A DNA stretch of 64,000 nt from Cylicocyclus nassatus. Lineage: Eukaryota > Nematoda > Chromadorea > Rhabditida > Strongylidae. The notes under the pieces were generated by a model. The model saw only the letters and a program-made list of their open reading frames with translations, did no database searches and was not told where the DNA came from. Position 1 is the stretch's first letter; each line of letters starts with the position of its first letter. Positions 22,842 to 35,466 of the stretch are shown in pieces. The translations under genes and the position numbers were made by a program. The stretch spans positions 23,898,653 to 23,962,652 of the forward strand of contig CATQJL010000001.1 of NCBI GenBank assembly GCA_958299035.1, read 5' to 3'.

Positions 22842-24755
22842 TATCTGCAGCTATAAAGTGAGACAATTGCCAGGTATAGCAGCGTGATAGTCGGATCTTA
22901 GAGAATCTCGACAAAGACATAGTCGATGTAGGTGAAAAAGTCAGGTAAGGATGACCTGGACTTTTTCAAGGTTAGCAGCCTTGACTCAAATGCCAGATGA
23001 GAGTAGTCAGGATTTTTGGATGTGGTAGCCTAGACTTTCTATTTTATACAGACTTTCGACAAAGAAAAGAATCCTGACAGACGTACCAAAAATTTCAAGC
23101 GGTTATTTAGAAAGGAAGGTCTGCTCACAAAATATAATGTATATCTTTTTATGTGAGCAGGGTGACTAACAAGCAACGACTAGATAGTTGCTGGTCATAA
23201 TTTGCCCTTACCTTTAAGCAGGGTTGAGTGAATAACAAATTGCGCAACGAGGGTAAGTGGCCATGAAGCGATCGAAATCGAAATGCGCAGCGTAAGGAAT
23301 CGCTTGTAACGGCTTGACCATTGCACACAAGAAAAGGTCGTTAATTCGGCGCCAATAGCACCTTCATTCAAGTGAAAGCAAGTCCGTAGGATATACTTTT
23401 TCACACGGGGGTTTACGCCTACAGTACGCGATGAAGTCATTCCCAGACAATCGAGGGGAAAGTTCCGGAGCAAACTGAGCTTTTCAAACTTCAAGGAGGC
23501 AAGGAGAAATCTCTTGCACTTTGTGCTTCTCATCATTCTCTGCTGTTTCTACAATTAATTGCGATCACTGGGATTGCTACATTATTTCAAAATTGGTGCA
23601 ATTACACCTGGTGCTTAGTCGGTGAAGTCGTATCTACAAAAAGTAAGAGCAGCGAAGTAAAGCTGGGTAAATAGCAGGTAAGTTACAGTCATTGTAGATG
23701 GCTTACCCATCCCATGAACAATGATCACACATAAGCGTTTTTGGAATGTAACCCCGCCTGCTGGCGTCCATGCGGATGCGAACGATTGAAGGACACCGTT
23801 GCGAAAGTAAACACAAAATTTTTGTGGGTACAGAGACGGAGAATCATCGAACCTAACGAAAATGATCAGCTACGGCGTATTCCTTGCAGGAAGAGAAAGA
23901 AAAGTCGTCGTATCGAGATTGTCAAAGATTAATCAGCACAACTTCCAAAAGAAATGAGTAACTGGAAGAATGTGATATTAATTATTAATTGAATACATTC
24001 AGAGCGTATCAGGAAAAGAAATGAAGGAAACCTTAAACAGACAAGATGTTCTCGATTTTGAAAGTTAAATGTGCCCTGTGGGAAACAAATTGAAAGTTCT
24101 TGGCCCACCACAACATGGAATACCCTTGCCAAATTAAATAGCAGGAAAATACATTTGATCAAAACGATTAGGCTCTAGAATCTTTCTTGCGATTCAAAAA
24201 TGACATGATCATGGCTTTCACATATGCCATTTATCTTTATAAAAGAGAAAAAACCAATTGCATGCTTGTATGGAGGTGCAGGATGAGATCATTTCAATTA
24301 TACAATTTTTGGCTTACAAATCGAACATAAATAAGCTGTGAAGGTAAATACATTAACAAGTTTCGTGAACGAGCGACTCAAAAAGTATTTTTCAAATTAT
24401 AGTGGTATTCACCATTTTCTTACGTATGAGAAAAGCAACCAAAGAGCCAAAAAACATAGGCATCGATATGAGCACTGCAAATATTCGCTAGAATGATTTA
24501 ACTTTGAAAACCCTTTGAAAAAAGTAAATTGAGGTTGTATAAAACGACTTCAATGAGGAGCAACACAACGGAAACTTTTAGAATTTTTTGTAAACCCATC
24601 CATAGTATGACAATTGCAAGTGCGATCTAAAAATTTTTGAAAAAGGCATTAGAATTATCACAAATCGGTGGACCAATAGGCTATACTTTTTAATCTCCAA
24701 CGCAAACAATGTTCACCATACTTTTCTGCATTTTTCATCAACACATTTTTCTTTA
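22842..24755. other. 1.9 kb without a recognised gene
   Basis: The longest open frame (23195-23536, minus, 113 aa) has an amino-acid mix compatible with a decayed exon or repeat but no family I recognise. The 23741-23932 frame is basic and unrecognised. Not called as genes. Confidence 0.4.
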
Positions 24756-25109
24756 TTGTCAAAGTGTGCCGTCGAAGTGACTAATGTTTTACTGGACCTT
24801 TGCGCACTTCCGGCTGAGTCAGTCATACTTGGTGATTCTAATATAGACGTGGTTTCTCCTCTAAAGACTACACAAGAGGAGCGTTTCCTTGATGCTCTCC
24901 TAGGCAGTGACCTTATTCAGAATGTATCCATTCCAACTAAAGGTAGAAGTGCCATTGATCTAGTGTTTTCTACTCCTAATACTGTCATAAATTTACAGCC
25001 CCTTCCTCCATTCGGTACATCCGATCACAATGTAATAGCTTTTGATACCAACTTCTCATCTGTGAAAAACTACATCCTGCCATTTCCCAATTTCTATAAA
25101 GCTGACTAA
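24756..25109 (+). pseudogene. LINE endonuclease remnant (APE type, C-terminal part)
   Basis: ESVILGDSNIDVV holds the GD-N motif, KGRSAIDLVFST the substrate-loop region, and GTSDHNVIAF the catalytic SDH. The N-terminal half with the first acidic residues is missing. The following codons continue LINE-like after a stop, so the product is non-functional. Confidence 0.78.
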
Positions 25110-25299
25110 ACACAGATAAACAAGGCACTTCTGCGTCTTAACTGGATGGATATTTTTGGTGGGTTTGAATCAGTCGATGATCTATATTATCGTTTCTGTT
25201 TAGTCATTTACGGTGTACTTGCTCAATTTGTTCCTTTTACCTTCAAAAAAACTGTATTACATGCTTATCCTTAACACATTCAAAACTTGACTGAGCAAA

Positions 25300-25891
25300 A
25301 AATATGTTCTCTATTCTCCCTGATCCTCTCACGAATCATTTGTACCAGAAAGTTTGTAAAGATTTAGAATATCATCTCAAAAAGTTTTTGAAAGTAATGA
25401 GCTTCGTCTTGCTAGCCGGGGCAACAAAAAATTGTTTCGATATCTCAGACACAGAGCCAAAGGTAATACCAGACTACCGACTTTGGTGGATGAATACGGG
25501 ATTCTTTCAGGAATGACAAGAGAAGGCTAGTACTCTGGGAAGATAATTTGCCAAGGTGTTTGACAATGATAATTCTGAGAACCAGGATCTATCAAATTTG
25601 TCTCCAAAGGTCACCTTTGTTGCTACAGCGTGTGATGAGATACAAGTCAATCCTGATACTGTATCTGAAGTTTTGAGAAGAGTGAAAGCTGTTGCAACAT
25701 CCACATATGATGAAATTCCTCAGATCGTTTATAGGAACTGTGCACGAACATTGTCCTTTCCCCTTTCACTGATTCTCAATATCTCTACAGTTTGCCAAGG
25801 TGCCAAAAATGTGGAAAGAAGCTCTGGTTACCGCTATCCCCAAAAAAGAGCAACAGAACACCTTGTCAAACTATCGGCCCATAAGCATAAT
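25300..25891 (+). pseudogene. LINE reverse transcriptase, 5' part
   Basis: A linker carrying RYLRHRAKG-like sequence is followed by EVLRRVKAVATSTYDEIPQI (the KS...D.IP region of RT) and, in another frame, SNYRPISIM. It spans several frames, so small indels are present. It breaks exactly at the insertion at 25892 and resumes at 26744. Confidence 0.7.
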
Positions 25892-26743
25892 GGCCCGTAG
25901 TAAAGCTCGGTCACTGGAGATGATCTCCCCTGAGGCCCTCATATGAGGCTTTGTTGGGTGAGATGAGGACTGCTCACTTTCCCGTGGTGTAAGTATGCAA
26001 GGTCACCCTACAGGTGAGCTTCAGATGAAGCCCGGCAGGGAGATCAGCTCCCTACCGAGTCATCGGAGATGAGCCGGGCGACGACATAAGGTAAATACCG
26101 TGCTAAAGAGGAGAGTACAGAGAAAACCTCCGTAAGTTGCTCCCGAGTAACTTACGAAACATCGCAGCTGACGTTCTTCTGCGGTGCAGAACTCCCAAAA
26201 CTGCAGAATTTCGGGCACCCAAGTGAGTGAAGATCGATGAACAGCTGATTGCGCGACGAAATGGAAAAAAAAGTTTTTTTGCATTTTTCTTGCAGTTGTT
26301 GCTCGTTTTTCTTAAAGAATCGCTTGAGATAACAAGAAGATAAATTTACCTTTCTATCCATTTTCGCCAAATGTATTTTTTCCTCATATGATTGCCAAAA
26401 TAGTGTGTAATTGTTTTATCTTGTTATTTGCCAGGTGAAATCCCTGATAGCTGCTATCATCGATTTTTTCGACAGCGGCCGCTGTCAAAGATCGCCGGAC
26501 CAAGCAGCAAAAACGGTGGCGCTAGTCGCACTCGAACCACGGCACTGCCGCTTGAAATGCATTAGCCTTATTCATTCGACTAGTAATGCACAAATGGCAG
26601 TAACGTTCCAACTTTAAAAACGCGAATGTTTATTCAGTGATCTGATTCAAATCAATCGCTCCCCTGGCAATGTGCTGAGGCGCGATGAGATCAATTCCGG
26701 TCCGCCTCAAGAGAGATGCCCTGATGGGGGTTTACTACGGGCC
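25892..26743. mobile_element. GGCCCRTAGTAAA-end DNA element, 852 bp, 3-bp target duplication AAT
   Basis: Ends GGCCCGTAGTAAA and TTTACTACGGGCC, perfect over 13 bases, flanked by AAT at 25889-25891 and 26744-26746. Excising the element and one AAT rejoins the LINE codons ...SIM-PPAGK..., which fixes the boundaries. A second copy in the reverse orientation is at 58092-59454, with ACT duplicated. No transposase; superfamily unassigned, since 3-bp duplications occur in Harbinger and some CACTA-type elements but these targets are not TWA. Confidence 0.85.
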
Positions 26744-28065
26744 AATGCCTCCTGCAGGAAAAATCCTTGAAAAAATAATACGAGCTAAGCTGTATGACTG
26801 GTTTGATAAAAATGATATCCTTCCTCCTGAACAACACAGTTTTTTACCGGGCTGTTCCACCACAACCCTACTGGTTGATTCTGCTTTTGATTGAATATGT
26901 GCCTTGAATAACGGACAATCTGTGGACATTATATACTTCGACTTCTCAAAAGCTTTTGATAAAGTAAATCATAGCAAACTCCTATACAAGCTAGAAAACT
27001 ACGGCATAAGAGGGACTCTCCTGTCTTGGTTAGCATCTTACTTACATAATAGGGGAATGACTGTTCGTGTTGGAGAAGACTTTTCAGATCGTTATCATTG
27101 TAGTAGTGGCGTACCCCAGGGGGGCGTTCTCTCGCCGTTGCTTTCCCTTACTTACGTCGCGGAATTGCCTAACTACCTGAAAACCCATCCGAATTTAAAA
27201 TTTCAGATGTTTGCAGATGACATTAAAATATATTTTTGCTACGACCTTAATCAACAGAGTGAAGCATTCACGCGCTCTCTTCATCCATAAAAAGAATTGA
27301 GATATGGTCCAGAGAATGGGCTATTCCTGTAAATGCCTCCACTACGGTAATGCACCTTGGTAATTTCCAGTGTTGTACCTACAATTACAATGGTATCAAT
27401 CTGGAATCTAATTCAGTTCGCGATCTTGGCGTTATGATAGACAATTCTCTTACTTTTGGTACTCATGTAAATACTGTCATCAAAAAGTCGTCTTTAACGC
27501 TTTTTACAATGTTTAGAAATATACATAGTAATGATCCGGAAATTTTCTTGCGAATGTACAAAAGCTACGTGCTGCCTCATCTCGAGTATGCATCGCCCAT
27601 TTGGAGACCATTTTTGAAAGGAAACATTGATAAAGTAGAAAAAATTCAAAAGACTTTCACGAGGATTCTTTTTTATCGATGCTTTCCCAATCCAGAATAT
27701 CCTCATGCCTTACCCTCTTATCGTACCCGTCTCGATATGCTACACCTCCGTAGTCTGAAGTATAGGCGTGCTGTTAACGAAATTGTACTAAGCTTTCGGA
27801 TTCTGAATTTAGAAACTAACCTAAAAGCCAGTAAATACTGGATTTTTAGACCGTGCAGTGACCGAACAAGTAGGTTTGGTTTGCAATATCGCAGGTTAGG
27901 AAGAAAACATCTTTTGATGACTTTCAATTCCTTCACCTATCGAACATCTAGATGGTTTGCTGCATTACCAAATCATATCATATCCAGTGAAAACTCAAAA
28001 ATTTTTCGTAAAAAATTGCAAGATGTGAATGTGCTTCAGCTACATGATATTCTGATTTTTAGATG
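26744..28065 (+). pseudogene. LINE reverse transcriptase, catalytic and C-terminal part
   Basis: GKILEKIIRAKLYDW, then DFSKAFDKVNH (first catalytic Asp), SGVPQGGVLSP, and MFADDIKIY (the FADD catalytic box). After a frame change near 27290-27350 the C-terminal domain continues with LGVMIDNSLTF, YKSYVLPHLEYASPIW and NSFTYRTSRWFAALP. The stop at 26894 and the shift make it a pseudogene. The SYVLP-LEYAS motif suits CR1/jockey-type LINEs. Confidence 0.82.
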
Positions 28066-28725
28066 AGTCTTATTCAAATGTGGTGCTTGCTTTCTTCGTC
28101 TGTCTCAGTTTGTCCTTCTATCATTTGATGCTATGCTTTCTGGTTCGCTTCGCTTGGATAGTCCACAAGGATAGAGAATGACTGCTTTTTGCATTGTTTG
28201 TTTTGTTACTAACCATAGTGCTTCCACTAGTGATCAGATCAGCCAGCCTCATTCATCAGAATCTTGAGTTCACAGCATATCCATTTACCGTAGCCCAGTC
28301 CCACCCCACCTTTGTCGCATATAGTCGCGCATAGTTGGTAGATGTTCATCCCTAAAACTTCCAACGAATCTTGCTCTCTTCTAAAGCAACTATTCAGCCG
28401 GGGTTAGGTCAGCTAGCTTTTACCCGGGGGCTCGCTGACACCCAAAAACAGGGTTTTCATTAACTTTAGAAGAAGCAAGATTCTATAGACTATTCTGGAC
28501 ATAGCGCTTTTTCCTTTGCTATGCCGCAATCAATGGCTACGTCGTCATTATGGGGCTTCGGTTTGTCTTGTTTGGTCTCTTCCATTTGTATATCTCTTCT
28601 TACTTCTGTGACTGAGAATTGGCTGGTCCTTTGTCTTATTTCTGTTGCCTGATTTTATGTTCATTCGTTTTTTTTTAATGGTGCACCGCGAGTGTATGCA
28701 TAAAATAAAATAGAAATAAAACAAA

Positions 28726-30510
28726 AATTCGATTTACAAATTAGGTTAACCGAAATTTAGTAGTCGCCATAACGTAAAGAAAATTCACGGCAGGCTAAGA
28801 GCAATTACTAGTTGATTTCTATTACTTGCTTGTTTTTCTAGTAGTATTAAAATTTTCTAGTAGTATGAACAGCTCATAGTTAAACATTTTATACTTAAAG
28901 AGAAATTGAGGATCCGTAAAGCTTAGCGAATGGGGTTCACTTTATGCTCAAGTATGCTGGCTGAGTAAACAAACAATATAGAGGACCTGGGTAATTGCAA
29001 AAACCAGAATAATGGCCTTCCTTCACATGTTCAGCCCTGACTAGTCATAGTAAGTGGTATAATTGTGTTGCGAGAAAATCCTGGTTGTAGTCGAACAGAA
29101 CCTCTGTAAAATGATACAAAATAGAATAAGCTGCTAAGGTCTGTGAAGGGGTTACCACAAATCAAAATTTATGAAACTCTTAGTCTAACAATAAGAGGAT
29201 TTCTGGTTGCGAAACATGCACATTCGCTTGTGTTGAGGACAGGACATCTGTGCGACTCAAAAAATGTAGAAAAGTGAGAAAAAAGGGCGAAACTCTTTGT
29301 TTATCATGCTCTCTGTAAACAACTGATTTGCAGTCAAAAGCTCCAAAGTTCTAGGCAAATTTAAATGAACATCGTGAAAGCCATGGTTAACCTTGTAGTG
29401 GTTTTGACCTTGTTTGTTTTCAGTAAATCACAATCAGGTTCGTTCATGCAAAACATAGTATAGATTGCTAGTTTAAGAAAAAAGAAAGCAGACAGTGGAG
29501 GAGGTTTCAAAGCTTAAGGGTAAACTTGCCTGTGAAGGTAAATTTACCTCAGAAAACGATTAACCCTTCACAAAGCACAAGGTGCGCTTCAAGGGAGAAT
29601 TTGATTCAGAGTTTGCTCTCAAGGGTGAATTTGACCTCAAGAGTAAAAATCGGCTTTGAAAGTAAACTGTGGGGTACACCCTAAAAATTTGTTCATGAAT
29701 ACAGCCAGTGGTCTCATAGAGCATCAATGCAAACAGGGATTCGCTTCTGTGAGGAGTTTTTCATGATTATACTTTCTTTTGAAAAGTAATCATGTAGCGC
29801 TTACCCAAATTCTGTTTCTTTATATAAAAGATAAAACATAAATTTCTCAGTATATCTAAAAACACAACAGCCTATACCTGCAGCGACTTGGCTATGATAC
29901 AGCTTAAAGAAGTTACACTCAATACTTTCAAATACAGTGTTTTCCAATTATTTCATTCAGATAAGAGTCATTGCAACTTATCAATAAAAAAGGGATCTGA
30001 TCTAAATGTGAAAGCAATGTTTGATAGAAAACATTGGCTTTTGGATTCTCATTTGCAAAAGCTGTTTTATACTGGAAGTACGAAATAGAATGGAACCATG
30101 CTAGTTTACCCTCGAGGCCACAATCTTCAGAGTTAACATAATAATTGTATTTGCATGGCGCTTTCTTAGTAGAAAGCTCTTAATTCGCATACAAATTTAC
30201 AAGGGATGTATTATGTCATAAGAAAATCAAATGTTCCCATACATCAAGTTCTTCTCAAACACTTGAAAATCCTCAAACCGGACCTCAAATACTTAAAATA
30301 GCAGAATTTCAGGCAGCAGTCGGCGACAATACAATGCAATGACCTCGCATGCATTGCATAATATGTAAATGGCGAGATAAACAACCATTCTGAAGGTTGA
30401 TCGTTGGTGCTTTCGGTTGCCTTGTGTGTTACAAGGTCGTTCGACGAACTGTGAAGCGAAAGTCAGAATTATGAACTATGCAGCAAATAGTTTGCCGTAC
30501 TTCAAGGATA
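28726..30510. other. 1.8 kb without a recognised gene
   Basis: A degenerate repetition of AAGGGTGAATTTGACCTC-like units lies at about 29515-29655. The open frame 29888-30088 has no recognisable domain. Confidence 0.45.
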
Positions 30511-30513
30511 TGA

Positions 30514-30532
30514 TTACTTACTTACTTACTTA
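30514..30532 (-). repeat. AAGT short-repeat tail of the RTE element
   Basis: Four to five copies of TTAC on the + strand, i.e. AAGT on the element strand, exactly where the 3' end is expected. Confidence 0.7.
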
Positions 30533-30573
30533 GATACCTAGATGGCCCGTTTTCACGTGGCGTGCGGGCCTCA

Positions 30574-30933
30574 TCACAAAATTTTCCATTGATTCCTGTC
30601 CCTCGCTTCAGACATCCATGTTCTTCTTGGTTGAATTGGTGGCTGCGTTAACGAGTGCCAGGTGCAATAATCGTATCCGGCTGATTTCTCAGCTGGTTCA
30701 TCCGTTCCACGAACACGTCTGCCTCGCGTTGGAGGTCTTCCTCTTGGACGTTTTGCTTCGCGAAGAATCCACTCCGATGTTCTTAGTGTCCATCTGTCGT
30801 CTGTTCTTCTCATGATGTGACCGGCCCATCGGTGTTTCGCTTTCGCAACGTATACCGCTGGGTCACGAAGACGGGACATTCTTCTCATATACGTGCTGCG
30901 AAGTTCGACTAGATGTTGCTTGCGTTGGATCAT
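30574..30933 (-). pseudogene. RTE C-terminal region remnant
   Basis: AKHRWAGHIMRRTDDRWT followed by REAKRPRGRPPTRG and a terminal ARDRNQWKIL: the characteristic tail of RTE open reading frames, with the W.GH..R motif. Out of frame with the RT remnant. Confidence 0.8.
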
Positions 30934-31076
30934 CTTCAGAAAATTGCGCTCAAGCGATCTGTGGGTGGTCCGTAAAGCTTTCGACGTGGCCAGAGTATCG
31001 GCCCAAGTCTCAGCAGCGTAACAAAGCGCCGGGAGAATGGTTTAGTCGAGCAGGTGGGCACGGAGCTCCGGGTCCG

Positions 31077-32335
31077 TCAGTTAGTCGGTGGCTTCCTTAG
31101 AGGCCCGAAGGCGGCCCAGGCTGCTCTTCTTCTCCTGTTAAGTTCTTCGCTCAGGTCGTTCTCCATGTTCATCGAACGTCCGAGATACACGTAAGAACAC
31201 GTCTCCATAATCGGGGTGCCTTCCAATTCCATTTCCGCATCTTCGCAAAGGGCGTTCTTCATGAACTGCGTCTTCTTCCGATTTATTCGCAATCCGATTT
31301 TTTTTCCTACTTCATTTAGTTTCTCCAGCATCGTCTCTGCTTCAGTGATACTGCTCGAGAAGGGAACGATGTCGTCCGCAAAACGAAGGTTCGACATGAA
31401 TCCTCCATCGACTCGGATGCCTCTCTCATCGTCCAGCGATCATCATCCAACGCAAGGCCGCGGTGAAGCGCTTCGGGAAATAGTGTCGTCTTGTCAAACC
31501 CCTTTCCAGTGGGAATGGTCAGGGGGATGGAATAGCTGCATCGTTGTTGTACAGTCATTGTAGCAGTCGGCTAGCGTCCTCACGTAAGCTGGTAACGCTG
31601 GCAGAATGGTGCTTTCAAAGCTGTTGAAGACTTTCTCGTAGTCGATGAAGGCTAGGACGAGCGGCAGTCGGTATTCCCGGTAGACTTCTATGACCCTCGA
31701 AACTGTCTGGATGTGGTCCATGCAACTGAACTTGCGGAATCCAGTTTGTTCTTGGGGTTGGGCTTCATCCAGTATCCTAAATATGCGAGCGAGGGTAATC
31801 TTCGTGAAAAGTTTGTAGAGCACCTCAGCAGGCATATTGTTCGGTAGTTCCGAAGATCCTCCCGTTCGCCCTTCTTGAAAAGAAGGACGGTACATGATGT
31901 TCTCCGCTGGTAGGCAATCTTCTCCTTCTGAAGGTAAGATGTTAAATGTGACGCTAGAACCTCGTGTAGACTGTGTCCTCCGGCTCGCAGAAGTTCGACG
32001 GAAGGATGATCTGGTCCTGGAGCCGTGGAAGTCTTCATGGTCTGTATCGCAATACGCACTTCAGCAGGTAAATCCTTGGTGGTACTTCTCCACTGGGAAA
32101 AACGGACATCGGCAGCTGATGAGCGGAAGAAGTTGGTGTAGAAGTTCTTCGCGATAGATTCCATCTTGTACCGGGAAGAAATCGGAGTCCCGTCTTCGTT
32201 CAATAGTGCAGCCAGCGGTACGTGATATTCACAAAGGTTCCTTCGGCATTTTTTTAGACTTCGTCTTCCTTCGGCTGCTTCCAGTATCTTGCTTTGCCTG
32301 TATTTCCTCAAATCCTCTGCAAAGCTGTTCTGCAA
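31077..32335 (-). pseudogene. RTE reverse transcriptase remnant
   Basis: Blocks in order: IQTMKTSTAPGPDHPSVELL (RT motif 1 region), KKGEREDLRNYRTICLL, then in a second frame ARIFRILDEAQPQEQTGFR and LVLAFIDYEKVFNSFES (motif A, with IDYEKVFN for the usual DY.KAFD). A damaged QGD-like block follows near 31480, then SNLRFADDIVPFSSS (the FADD catalytic box) and LGLRINRKKTQFM-like sequence. At least three frame changes. Confidence 0.82.
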
Positions 32336-32445
32336 CTGGCGTTGGCTATCAGTCGCTCGAGATGGGTTGCATCTGGATTCTTCCTCAGAAATCTTCTTCT
32401 TTGGAGCAATCCTTGGTGGTTTTCGAAATGCGTTCCAAGTTTTTC

Positions 32446-33287
32446 TCAGAAGTCACTGAGGCGTCTCCGCAACTCGCATTCCTTTCTGAAGCAGGTCGTA
32501 TCATACGTTGGGTCCTCCCCGATGAGCCAGTCACAACTTGATATGAGCTCTTCCAACCTGTTAGCGTCATAAACGACTTCTTTCCTTTTTGCGGCATTGT
32601 GGCAGACCTTCTTTCCCAGCTTTCGACTGAATCGTACCTTCGCTCGAAGGAGGCGGTGATCGGAGCCACTGCAGATGGGTGGAACATCGAGCATGCTCCA
32701 CCTTCGGTTGGTGAGAATGTGGTCGATCTCCGCGTGAGTCTTTCCGTTGGAAGATTCCCAAGTCACCGGCGATGTTCTTTCTTCATGAAGATGGATTTTT
32801 TATGGAAAAGTCGTGCGGCGGAGAGAAGCCCAACGAGACGGTTGCCATTTTCGTTCCGGAACCCATATCCAAACTTCCCGATCCTGTATTCCTATTCTAG
32901 TGGCATCCCGATCTTCGCGTTGAAGTAGGATGGCTAGTCAAGGTGAAAGATCTCATGTGAGTCGACAAGATGGACGATAGATGGATGGACGACAAAGCCA
33001 ACGCCTCCAACGTTTTGTGATGGAACCTTCCCAGCATGAATGATGGGTGTCCCGTCACTCATCTGTCGCACGTCCTACTTCATGGGCTTCGTTTCCTGCG
33101 GAGCGATGACGTGGTACTTGATGTGCTCTGCAGCGTCGAGAAGAGCGTGGAGGTCGACGTTCGTGGAGACAGCCCTGGCGTTGTAAGTGTAGAGCATGAG
33201 AATCTCCATGACGTGCCGTCCGGGCAGACGTGTCGTTTTTGTTCGATTTGAAAGGCGCTCTCTACCCTGACATCTTCTTGCTACCAC
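32446..33287 (-). pseudogene. RTE endonuclease remnant
   Basis: TYNARAVSTNVDLHALLDAA and VIAPQETK (catalytic Glu of the QET motif) lie at the N-terminus (33287-33075). After disrupted sequence, HAEIDHILTNRRW and CSGSDHRLLRAKV (catalytic SDH) lie at about 32730-32630. The middle is out of frame, so it is inactive. Confidence 0.8.
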
Positions 33288-33290
33288 CCG

Positions 33291-33956
33291 GCGAAGTAGG
33301 CGACATCTGATGTGCAGGGGTTTCTTTCTATTCTTCTAATTGGCGAAGTAATAAAATTTTTCCCCTACAAGAGCAGACTTACCAGGCCTACTCTTGATTT
33401 CCATGGAGCGATCACTGACTTCAGACTTGGAGCGGGGAGCAGAACCGCGATCAGAAAACCAGACGGCGATGGATCTGGCCTGGCCGGCTCTTAGCTAGGC
33501 ATACGGCCGAAACCGGAAACGTTGAACTTCTTCACAGCTTGGAAGGCCCTACCAGAGTATACATTCGGCTGTGCACTGCAGTCGACACCCACTATCACCC
33601 CACGCCACGCTGAGGCGGCCGTGGGAGAAAGATATGATTACGGATCTGTTTTCCCAAAAATTCTTCCAAAGATTTTAAATGAAAGTATCTTGCTGCATTG
33701 TAACTAAGTATAAATGGAAAAGGATGACTGTTGAGCTAACTTTGCGGAAAAATATCTTGGTTATCTGCTAAACTTGTAATCGAAAGCTCCTACATTCTAG
33801 TGTGTAAGTCTCAAAATAAGCTTTCTCATCTGGCACTCTAGTTGTTTCAAATAGCGTTTTCTGTTTGTAGGTCTGAGAACAAAAGAAAAATAAAATAGGA
33901 AAAGTTATCGTCGAAAGGTGAAATAGAAAATTTTATATCACTTATATTTATCTGAG
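33291..33956. other. 0.67 kb without a recognised gene
   Basis: Moderately GC-rich to 33650, possibly outlying RTE 5' sequence, then AT-rich. Nothing further recognised. Confidence 0.4.
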
Positions 33957-33959
33957 TAA

Positions 33960-34182
33960 GGCCCCGGACATACCTCGCGACCTCACACGATTTCAGTCGC
34001 CACCAATTTGTCGTCTTTAAATTCAAAACTGATAGACCCCAAATTCACGGCATGTATAACTTTCGTAAGTAGAAAAATTGCCCTATCTTACATACATTCA
34101 AAATCCTCTACGATGAGTTATGAAGATTGGAAAACTGCCAAATCGCGTAGCGACTGAAATTCCGTGAGGTATGCCCAGGGCC
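33960..34182. mobile_element. 223-bp MITE-like inverted repeat with GGCCCYGG ends
   Basis: The left end GGCCCCGGACATACCTCGCG is matched in reverse by GTGAGGTATGCCCAGGGCC; inner TTTCAGTCGC/GCGACTGAAA also pair. The flanks TAA and TAT do not give a clean duplication. A related half-end occurs near 34350. Confidence 0.6.
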
Positions 34183-34670
34183 TATAACTCATCACAAACT
34201 CAATTTGAGCACTCGGAAAATAGCACATTTATCGAGTCACAATAGTTGATTAAACCACAAGCATTTGTGGTCTGCGAGTGTTGGGTATGAAGAGATCTGG
34301 CAAATGACCAAATCGCGTACGACCGAAATCGCTAGAAAGTCTAGGGCCTAATGTGTCAGCTTTTTTGATATAATCAAGTCGTTAACTAAATCTCGCTAAT
34401 ATTACATCAATGACGCAGGCAGATAAAGCTTCCTGAAATAGTTTCACGCAATATCAGTAACGCTTTACCTTAATCCATCATTTGCAGTTCCGAGCAGGGT
34501 TAAGCAAGAGGTGTGGCACACGATCACTGGTTACACCCGTCACCCCCCCCCTCCCCCTCTAACGCTGTCTCAATGAAACCCCCCCCCTGAACTATGCACC
34601 TAAGATAGCTTTACTTGAAGGCCCTGTCAAAAATAACGGGCAACATATCCATAACTAGCACGTCAGTTAA

Positions 34671-35466
34671 CCCCTGTAGGCAAAGTTTGAGCGAACTCTG
34701 GAGTTTCAAGATACAAGGGAATTAAAGTGAAATGGTCATTTTCCAACATGATTAACTTTTTTTTCAAAGGTGAATTAGCTACCTGTTTATGTACTCAGGA
34801 CAAAGCACTGCTCCCTCTTTGTCCATTTTAGAAATCCCGCTTCAAAAGACCTCCAAACTCTGGAAATAGAAGCCAACCAAAATCTCGTATTATCTCCCAT
34901 TTTTCGCTTTTGACGGCTTTGCTTTCCAAATGTTACTCAGAGCTAAGAAGACGAATCAGGCTCAAATCTCTCTTGTGAAATCTACGATATTTAGCTATCG
35001 ATTCGTATAATTATTGTTCGGTAAAAACCTTTTTTTAAATATAGTTAATGGGGTGTGGCACAACCACTGAAAAGCTGTGGCGGCTACACCCCATTAACTA
35101 TATCAAAAGAACATTCTTAGCGAATAATATTTATGTGAATCGATAGTCTAAATATCCCAGATTTCACAGGGTTGATTTGAACCTGATTCGTCTTCTTAGC
35201 TTTGAGTAATATTTGGTAAAACAAGGCCATCAAAAAGAGAAAATGGGAAAAACGAAATTTTTGTTGGCTTCTAATTCCACAGCATAGAGATCTTTTGAAG
35301 CGGGATTGCTGGGGTGGATAAAAGAGGAGTAGTACTTTGTCTTGAGTGCAAATTGGGTAGCTAATGCACCTTGAAACAAGGTTAATCATGTTGGAAAATG
35401 ACCATTTCACTTAGGTGACCTAGTATCTTGTATCTTCAGAATTCGCTCAAATTTTGTCTACAAGGG
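34671..35466. mobile_element. piggyBac-type foldback MITE, 796 bp, TTAA flanks
   Basis: TTAA at 34667-34670 and 35467-35470. Ends CCCCTGTAGGCAAA and TTTGTCTACAAGGG. The arms pair over about 390 bases each with moderate divergence (e.g. GACGAATCAGG on the left and CCTGATTCGTC on the right). At the centre (35041-35103) is a tighter hairpin, TATAGTTAATGGGGTGT against ACACCCCATTAACTATA. No transposase. Confidence 0.8.

Larger units (their letters stand above)
24756..28725 (+). mobile_element. Decayed CR1/jockey-like LINE, interrupted by a DNA element
   Basis: Order on the + strand: C-terminal half of an APE endonuclease, a spacer with stops, reverse transcriptase split by the insertion 25892-26743, the RT C-terminal domain, then a short 3' UTR ending near AAAATAAAATAG. 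The element is truncated at the 5' end. It is dead: stops near 25108, 25275 and 26894 and a frame change near 27290. Insertion by target-primed reverse transcription is the known mode of this class. Confidence 0.82.
30511..33290 (-). mobile_element. Decayed RTE-family LINE, minus strand
   Basis: Reading the minus strand from 33287 to 30511: APE endonuclease, reverse transcriptase, a basic C-terminal region, then a 3' tail of AAGT repeats (complement of 30514-30532). A very short 3' UTR with a short-repeat tail is typical of RTE. Several frameshifts and stops; probably truncated at the 5' end near 33290. RTE elements of this type are abundant in strongylid nematodes (known). Confidence 0.85.

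Noticed and set aside
23195..23536. 113-codon minus-strand frame as a gene
   Set aside because: No domain, splice partner or duplicate that supports it; kept only as an unclassified stretch.
26480..26560. Possible tRNA-like sequence with a CTCGAACC box
   Set aside because: No acceptor stem or matching A box could be found; it lies inside the GGCCC element.
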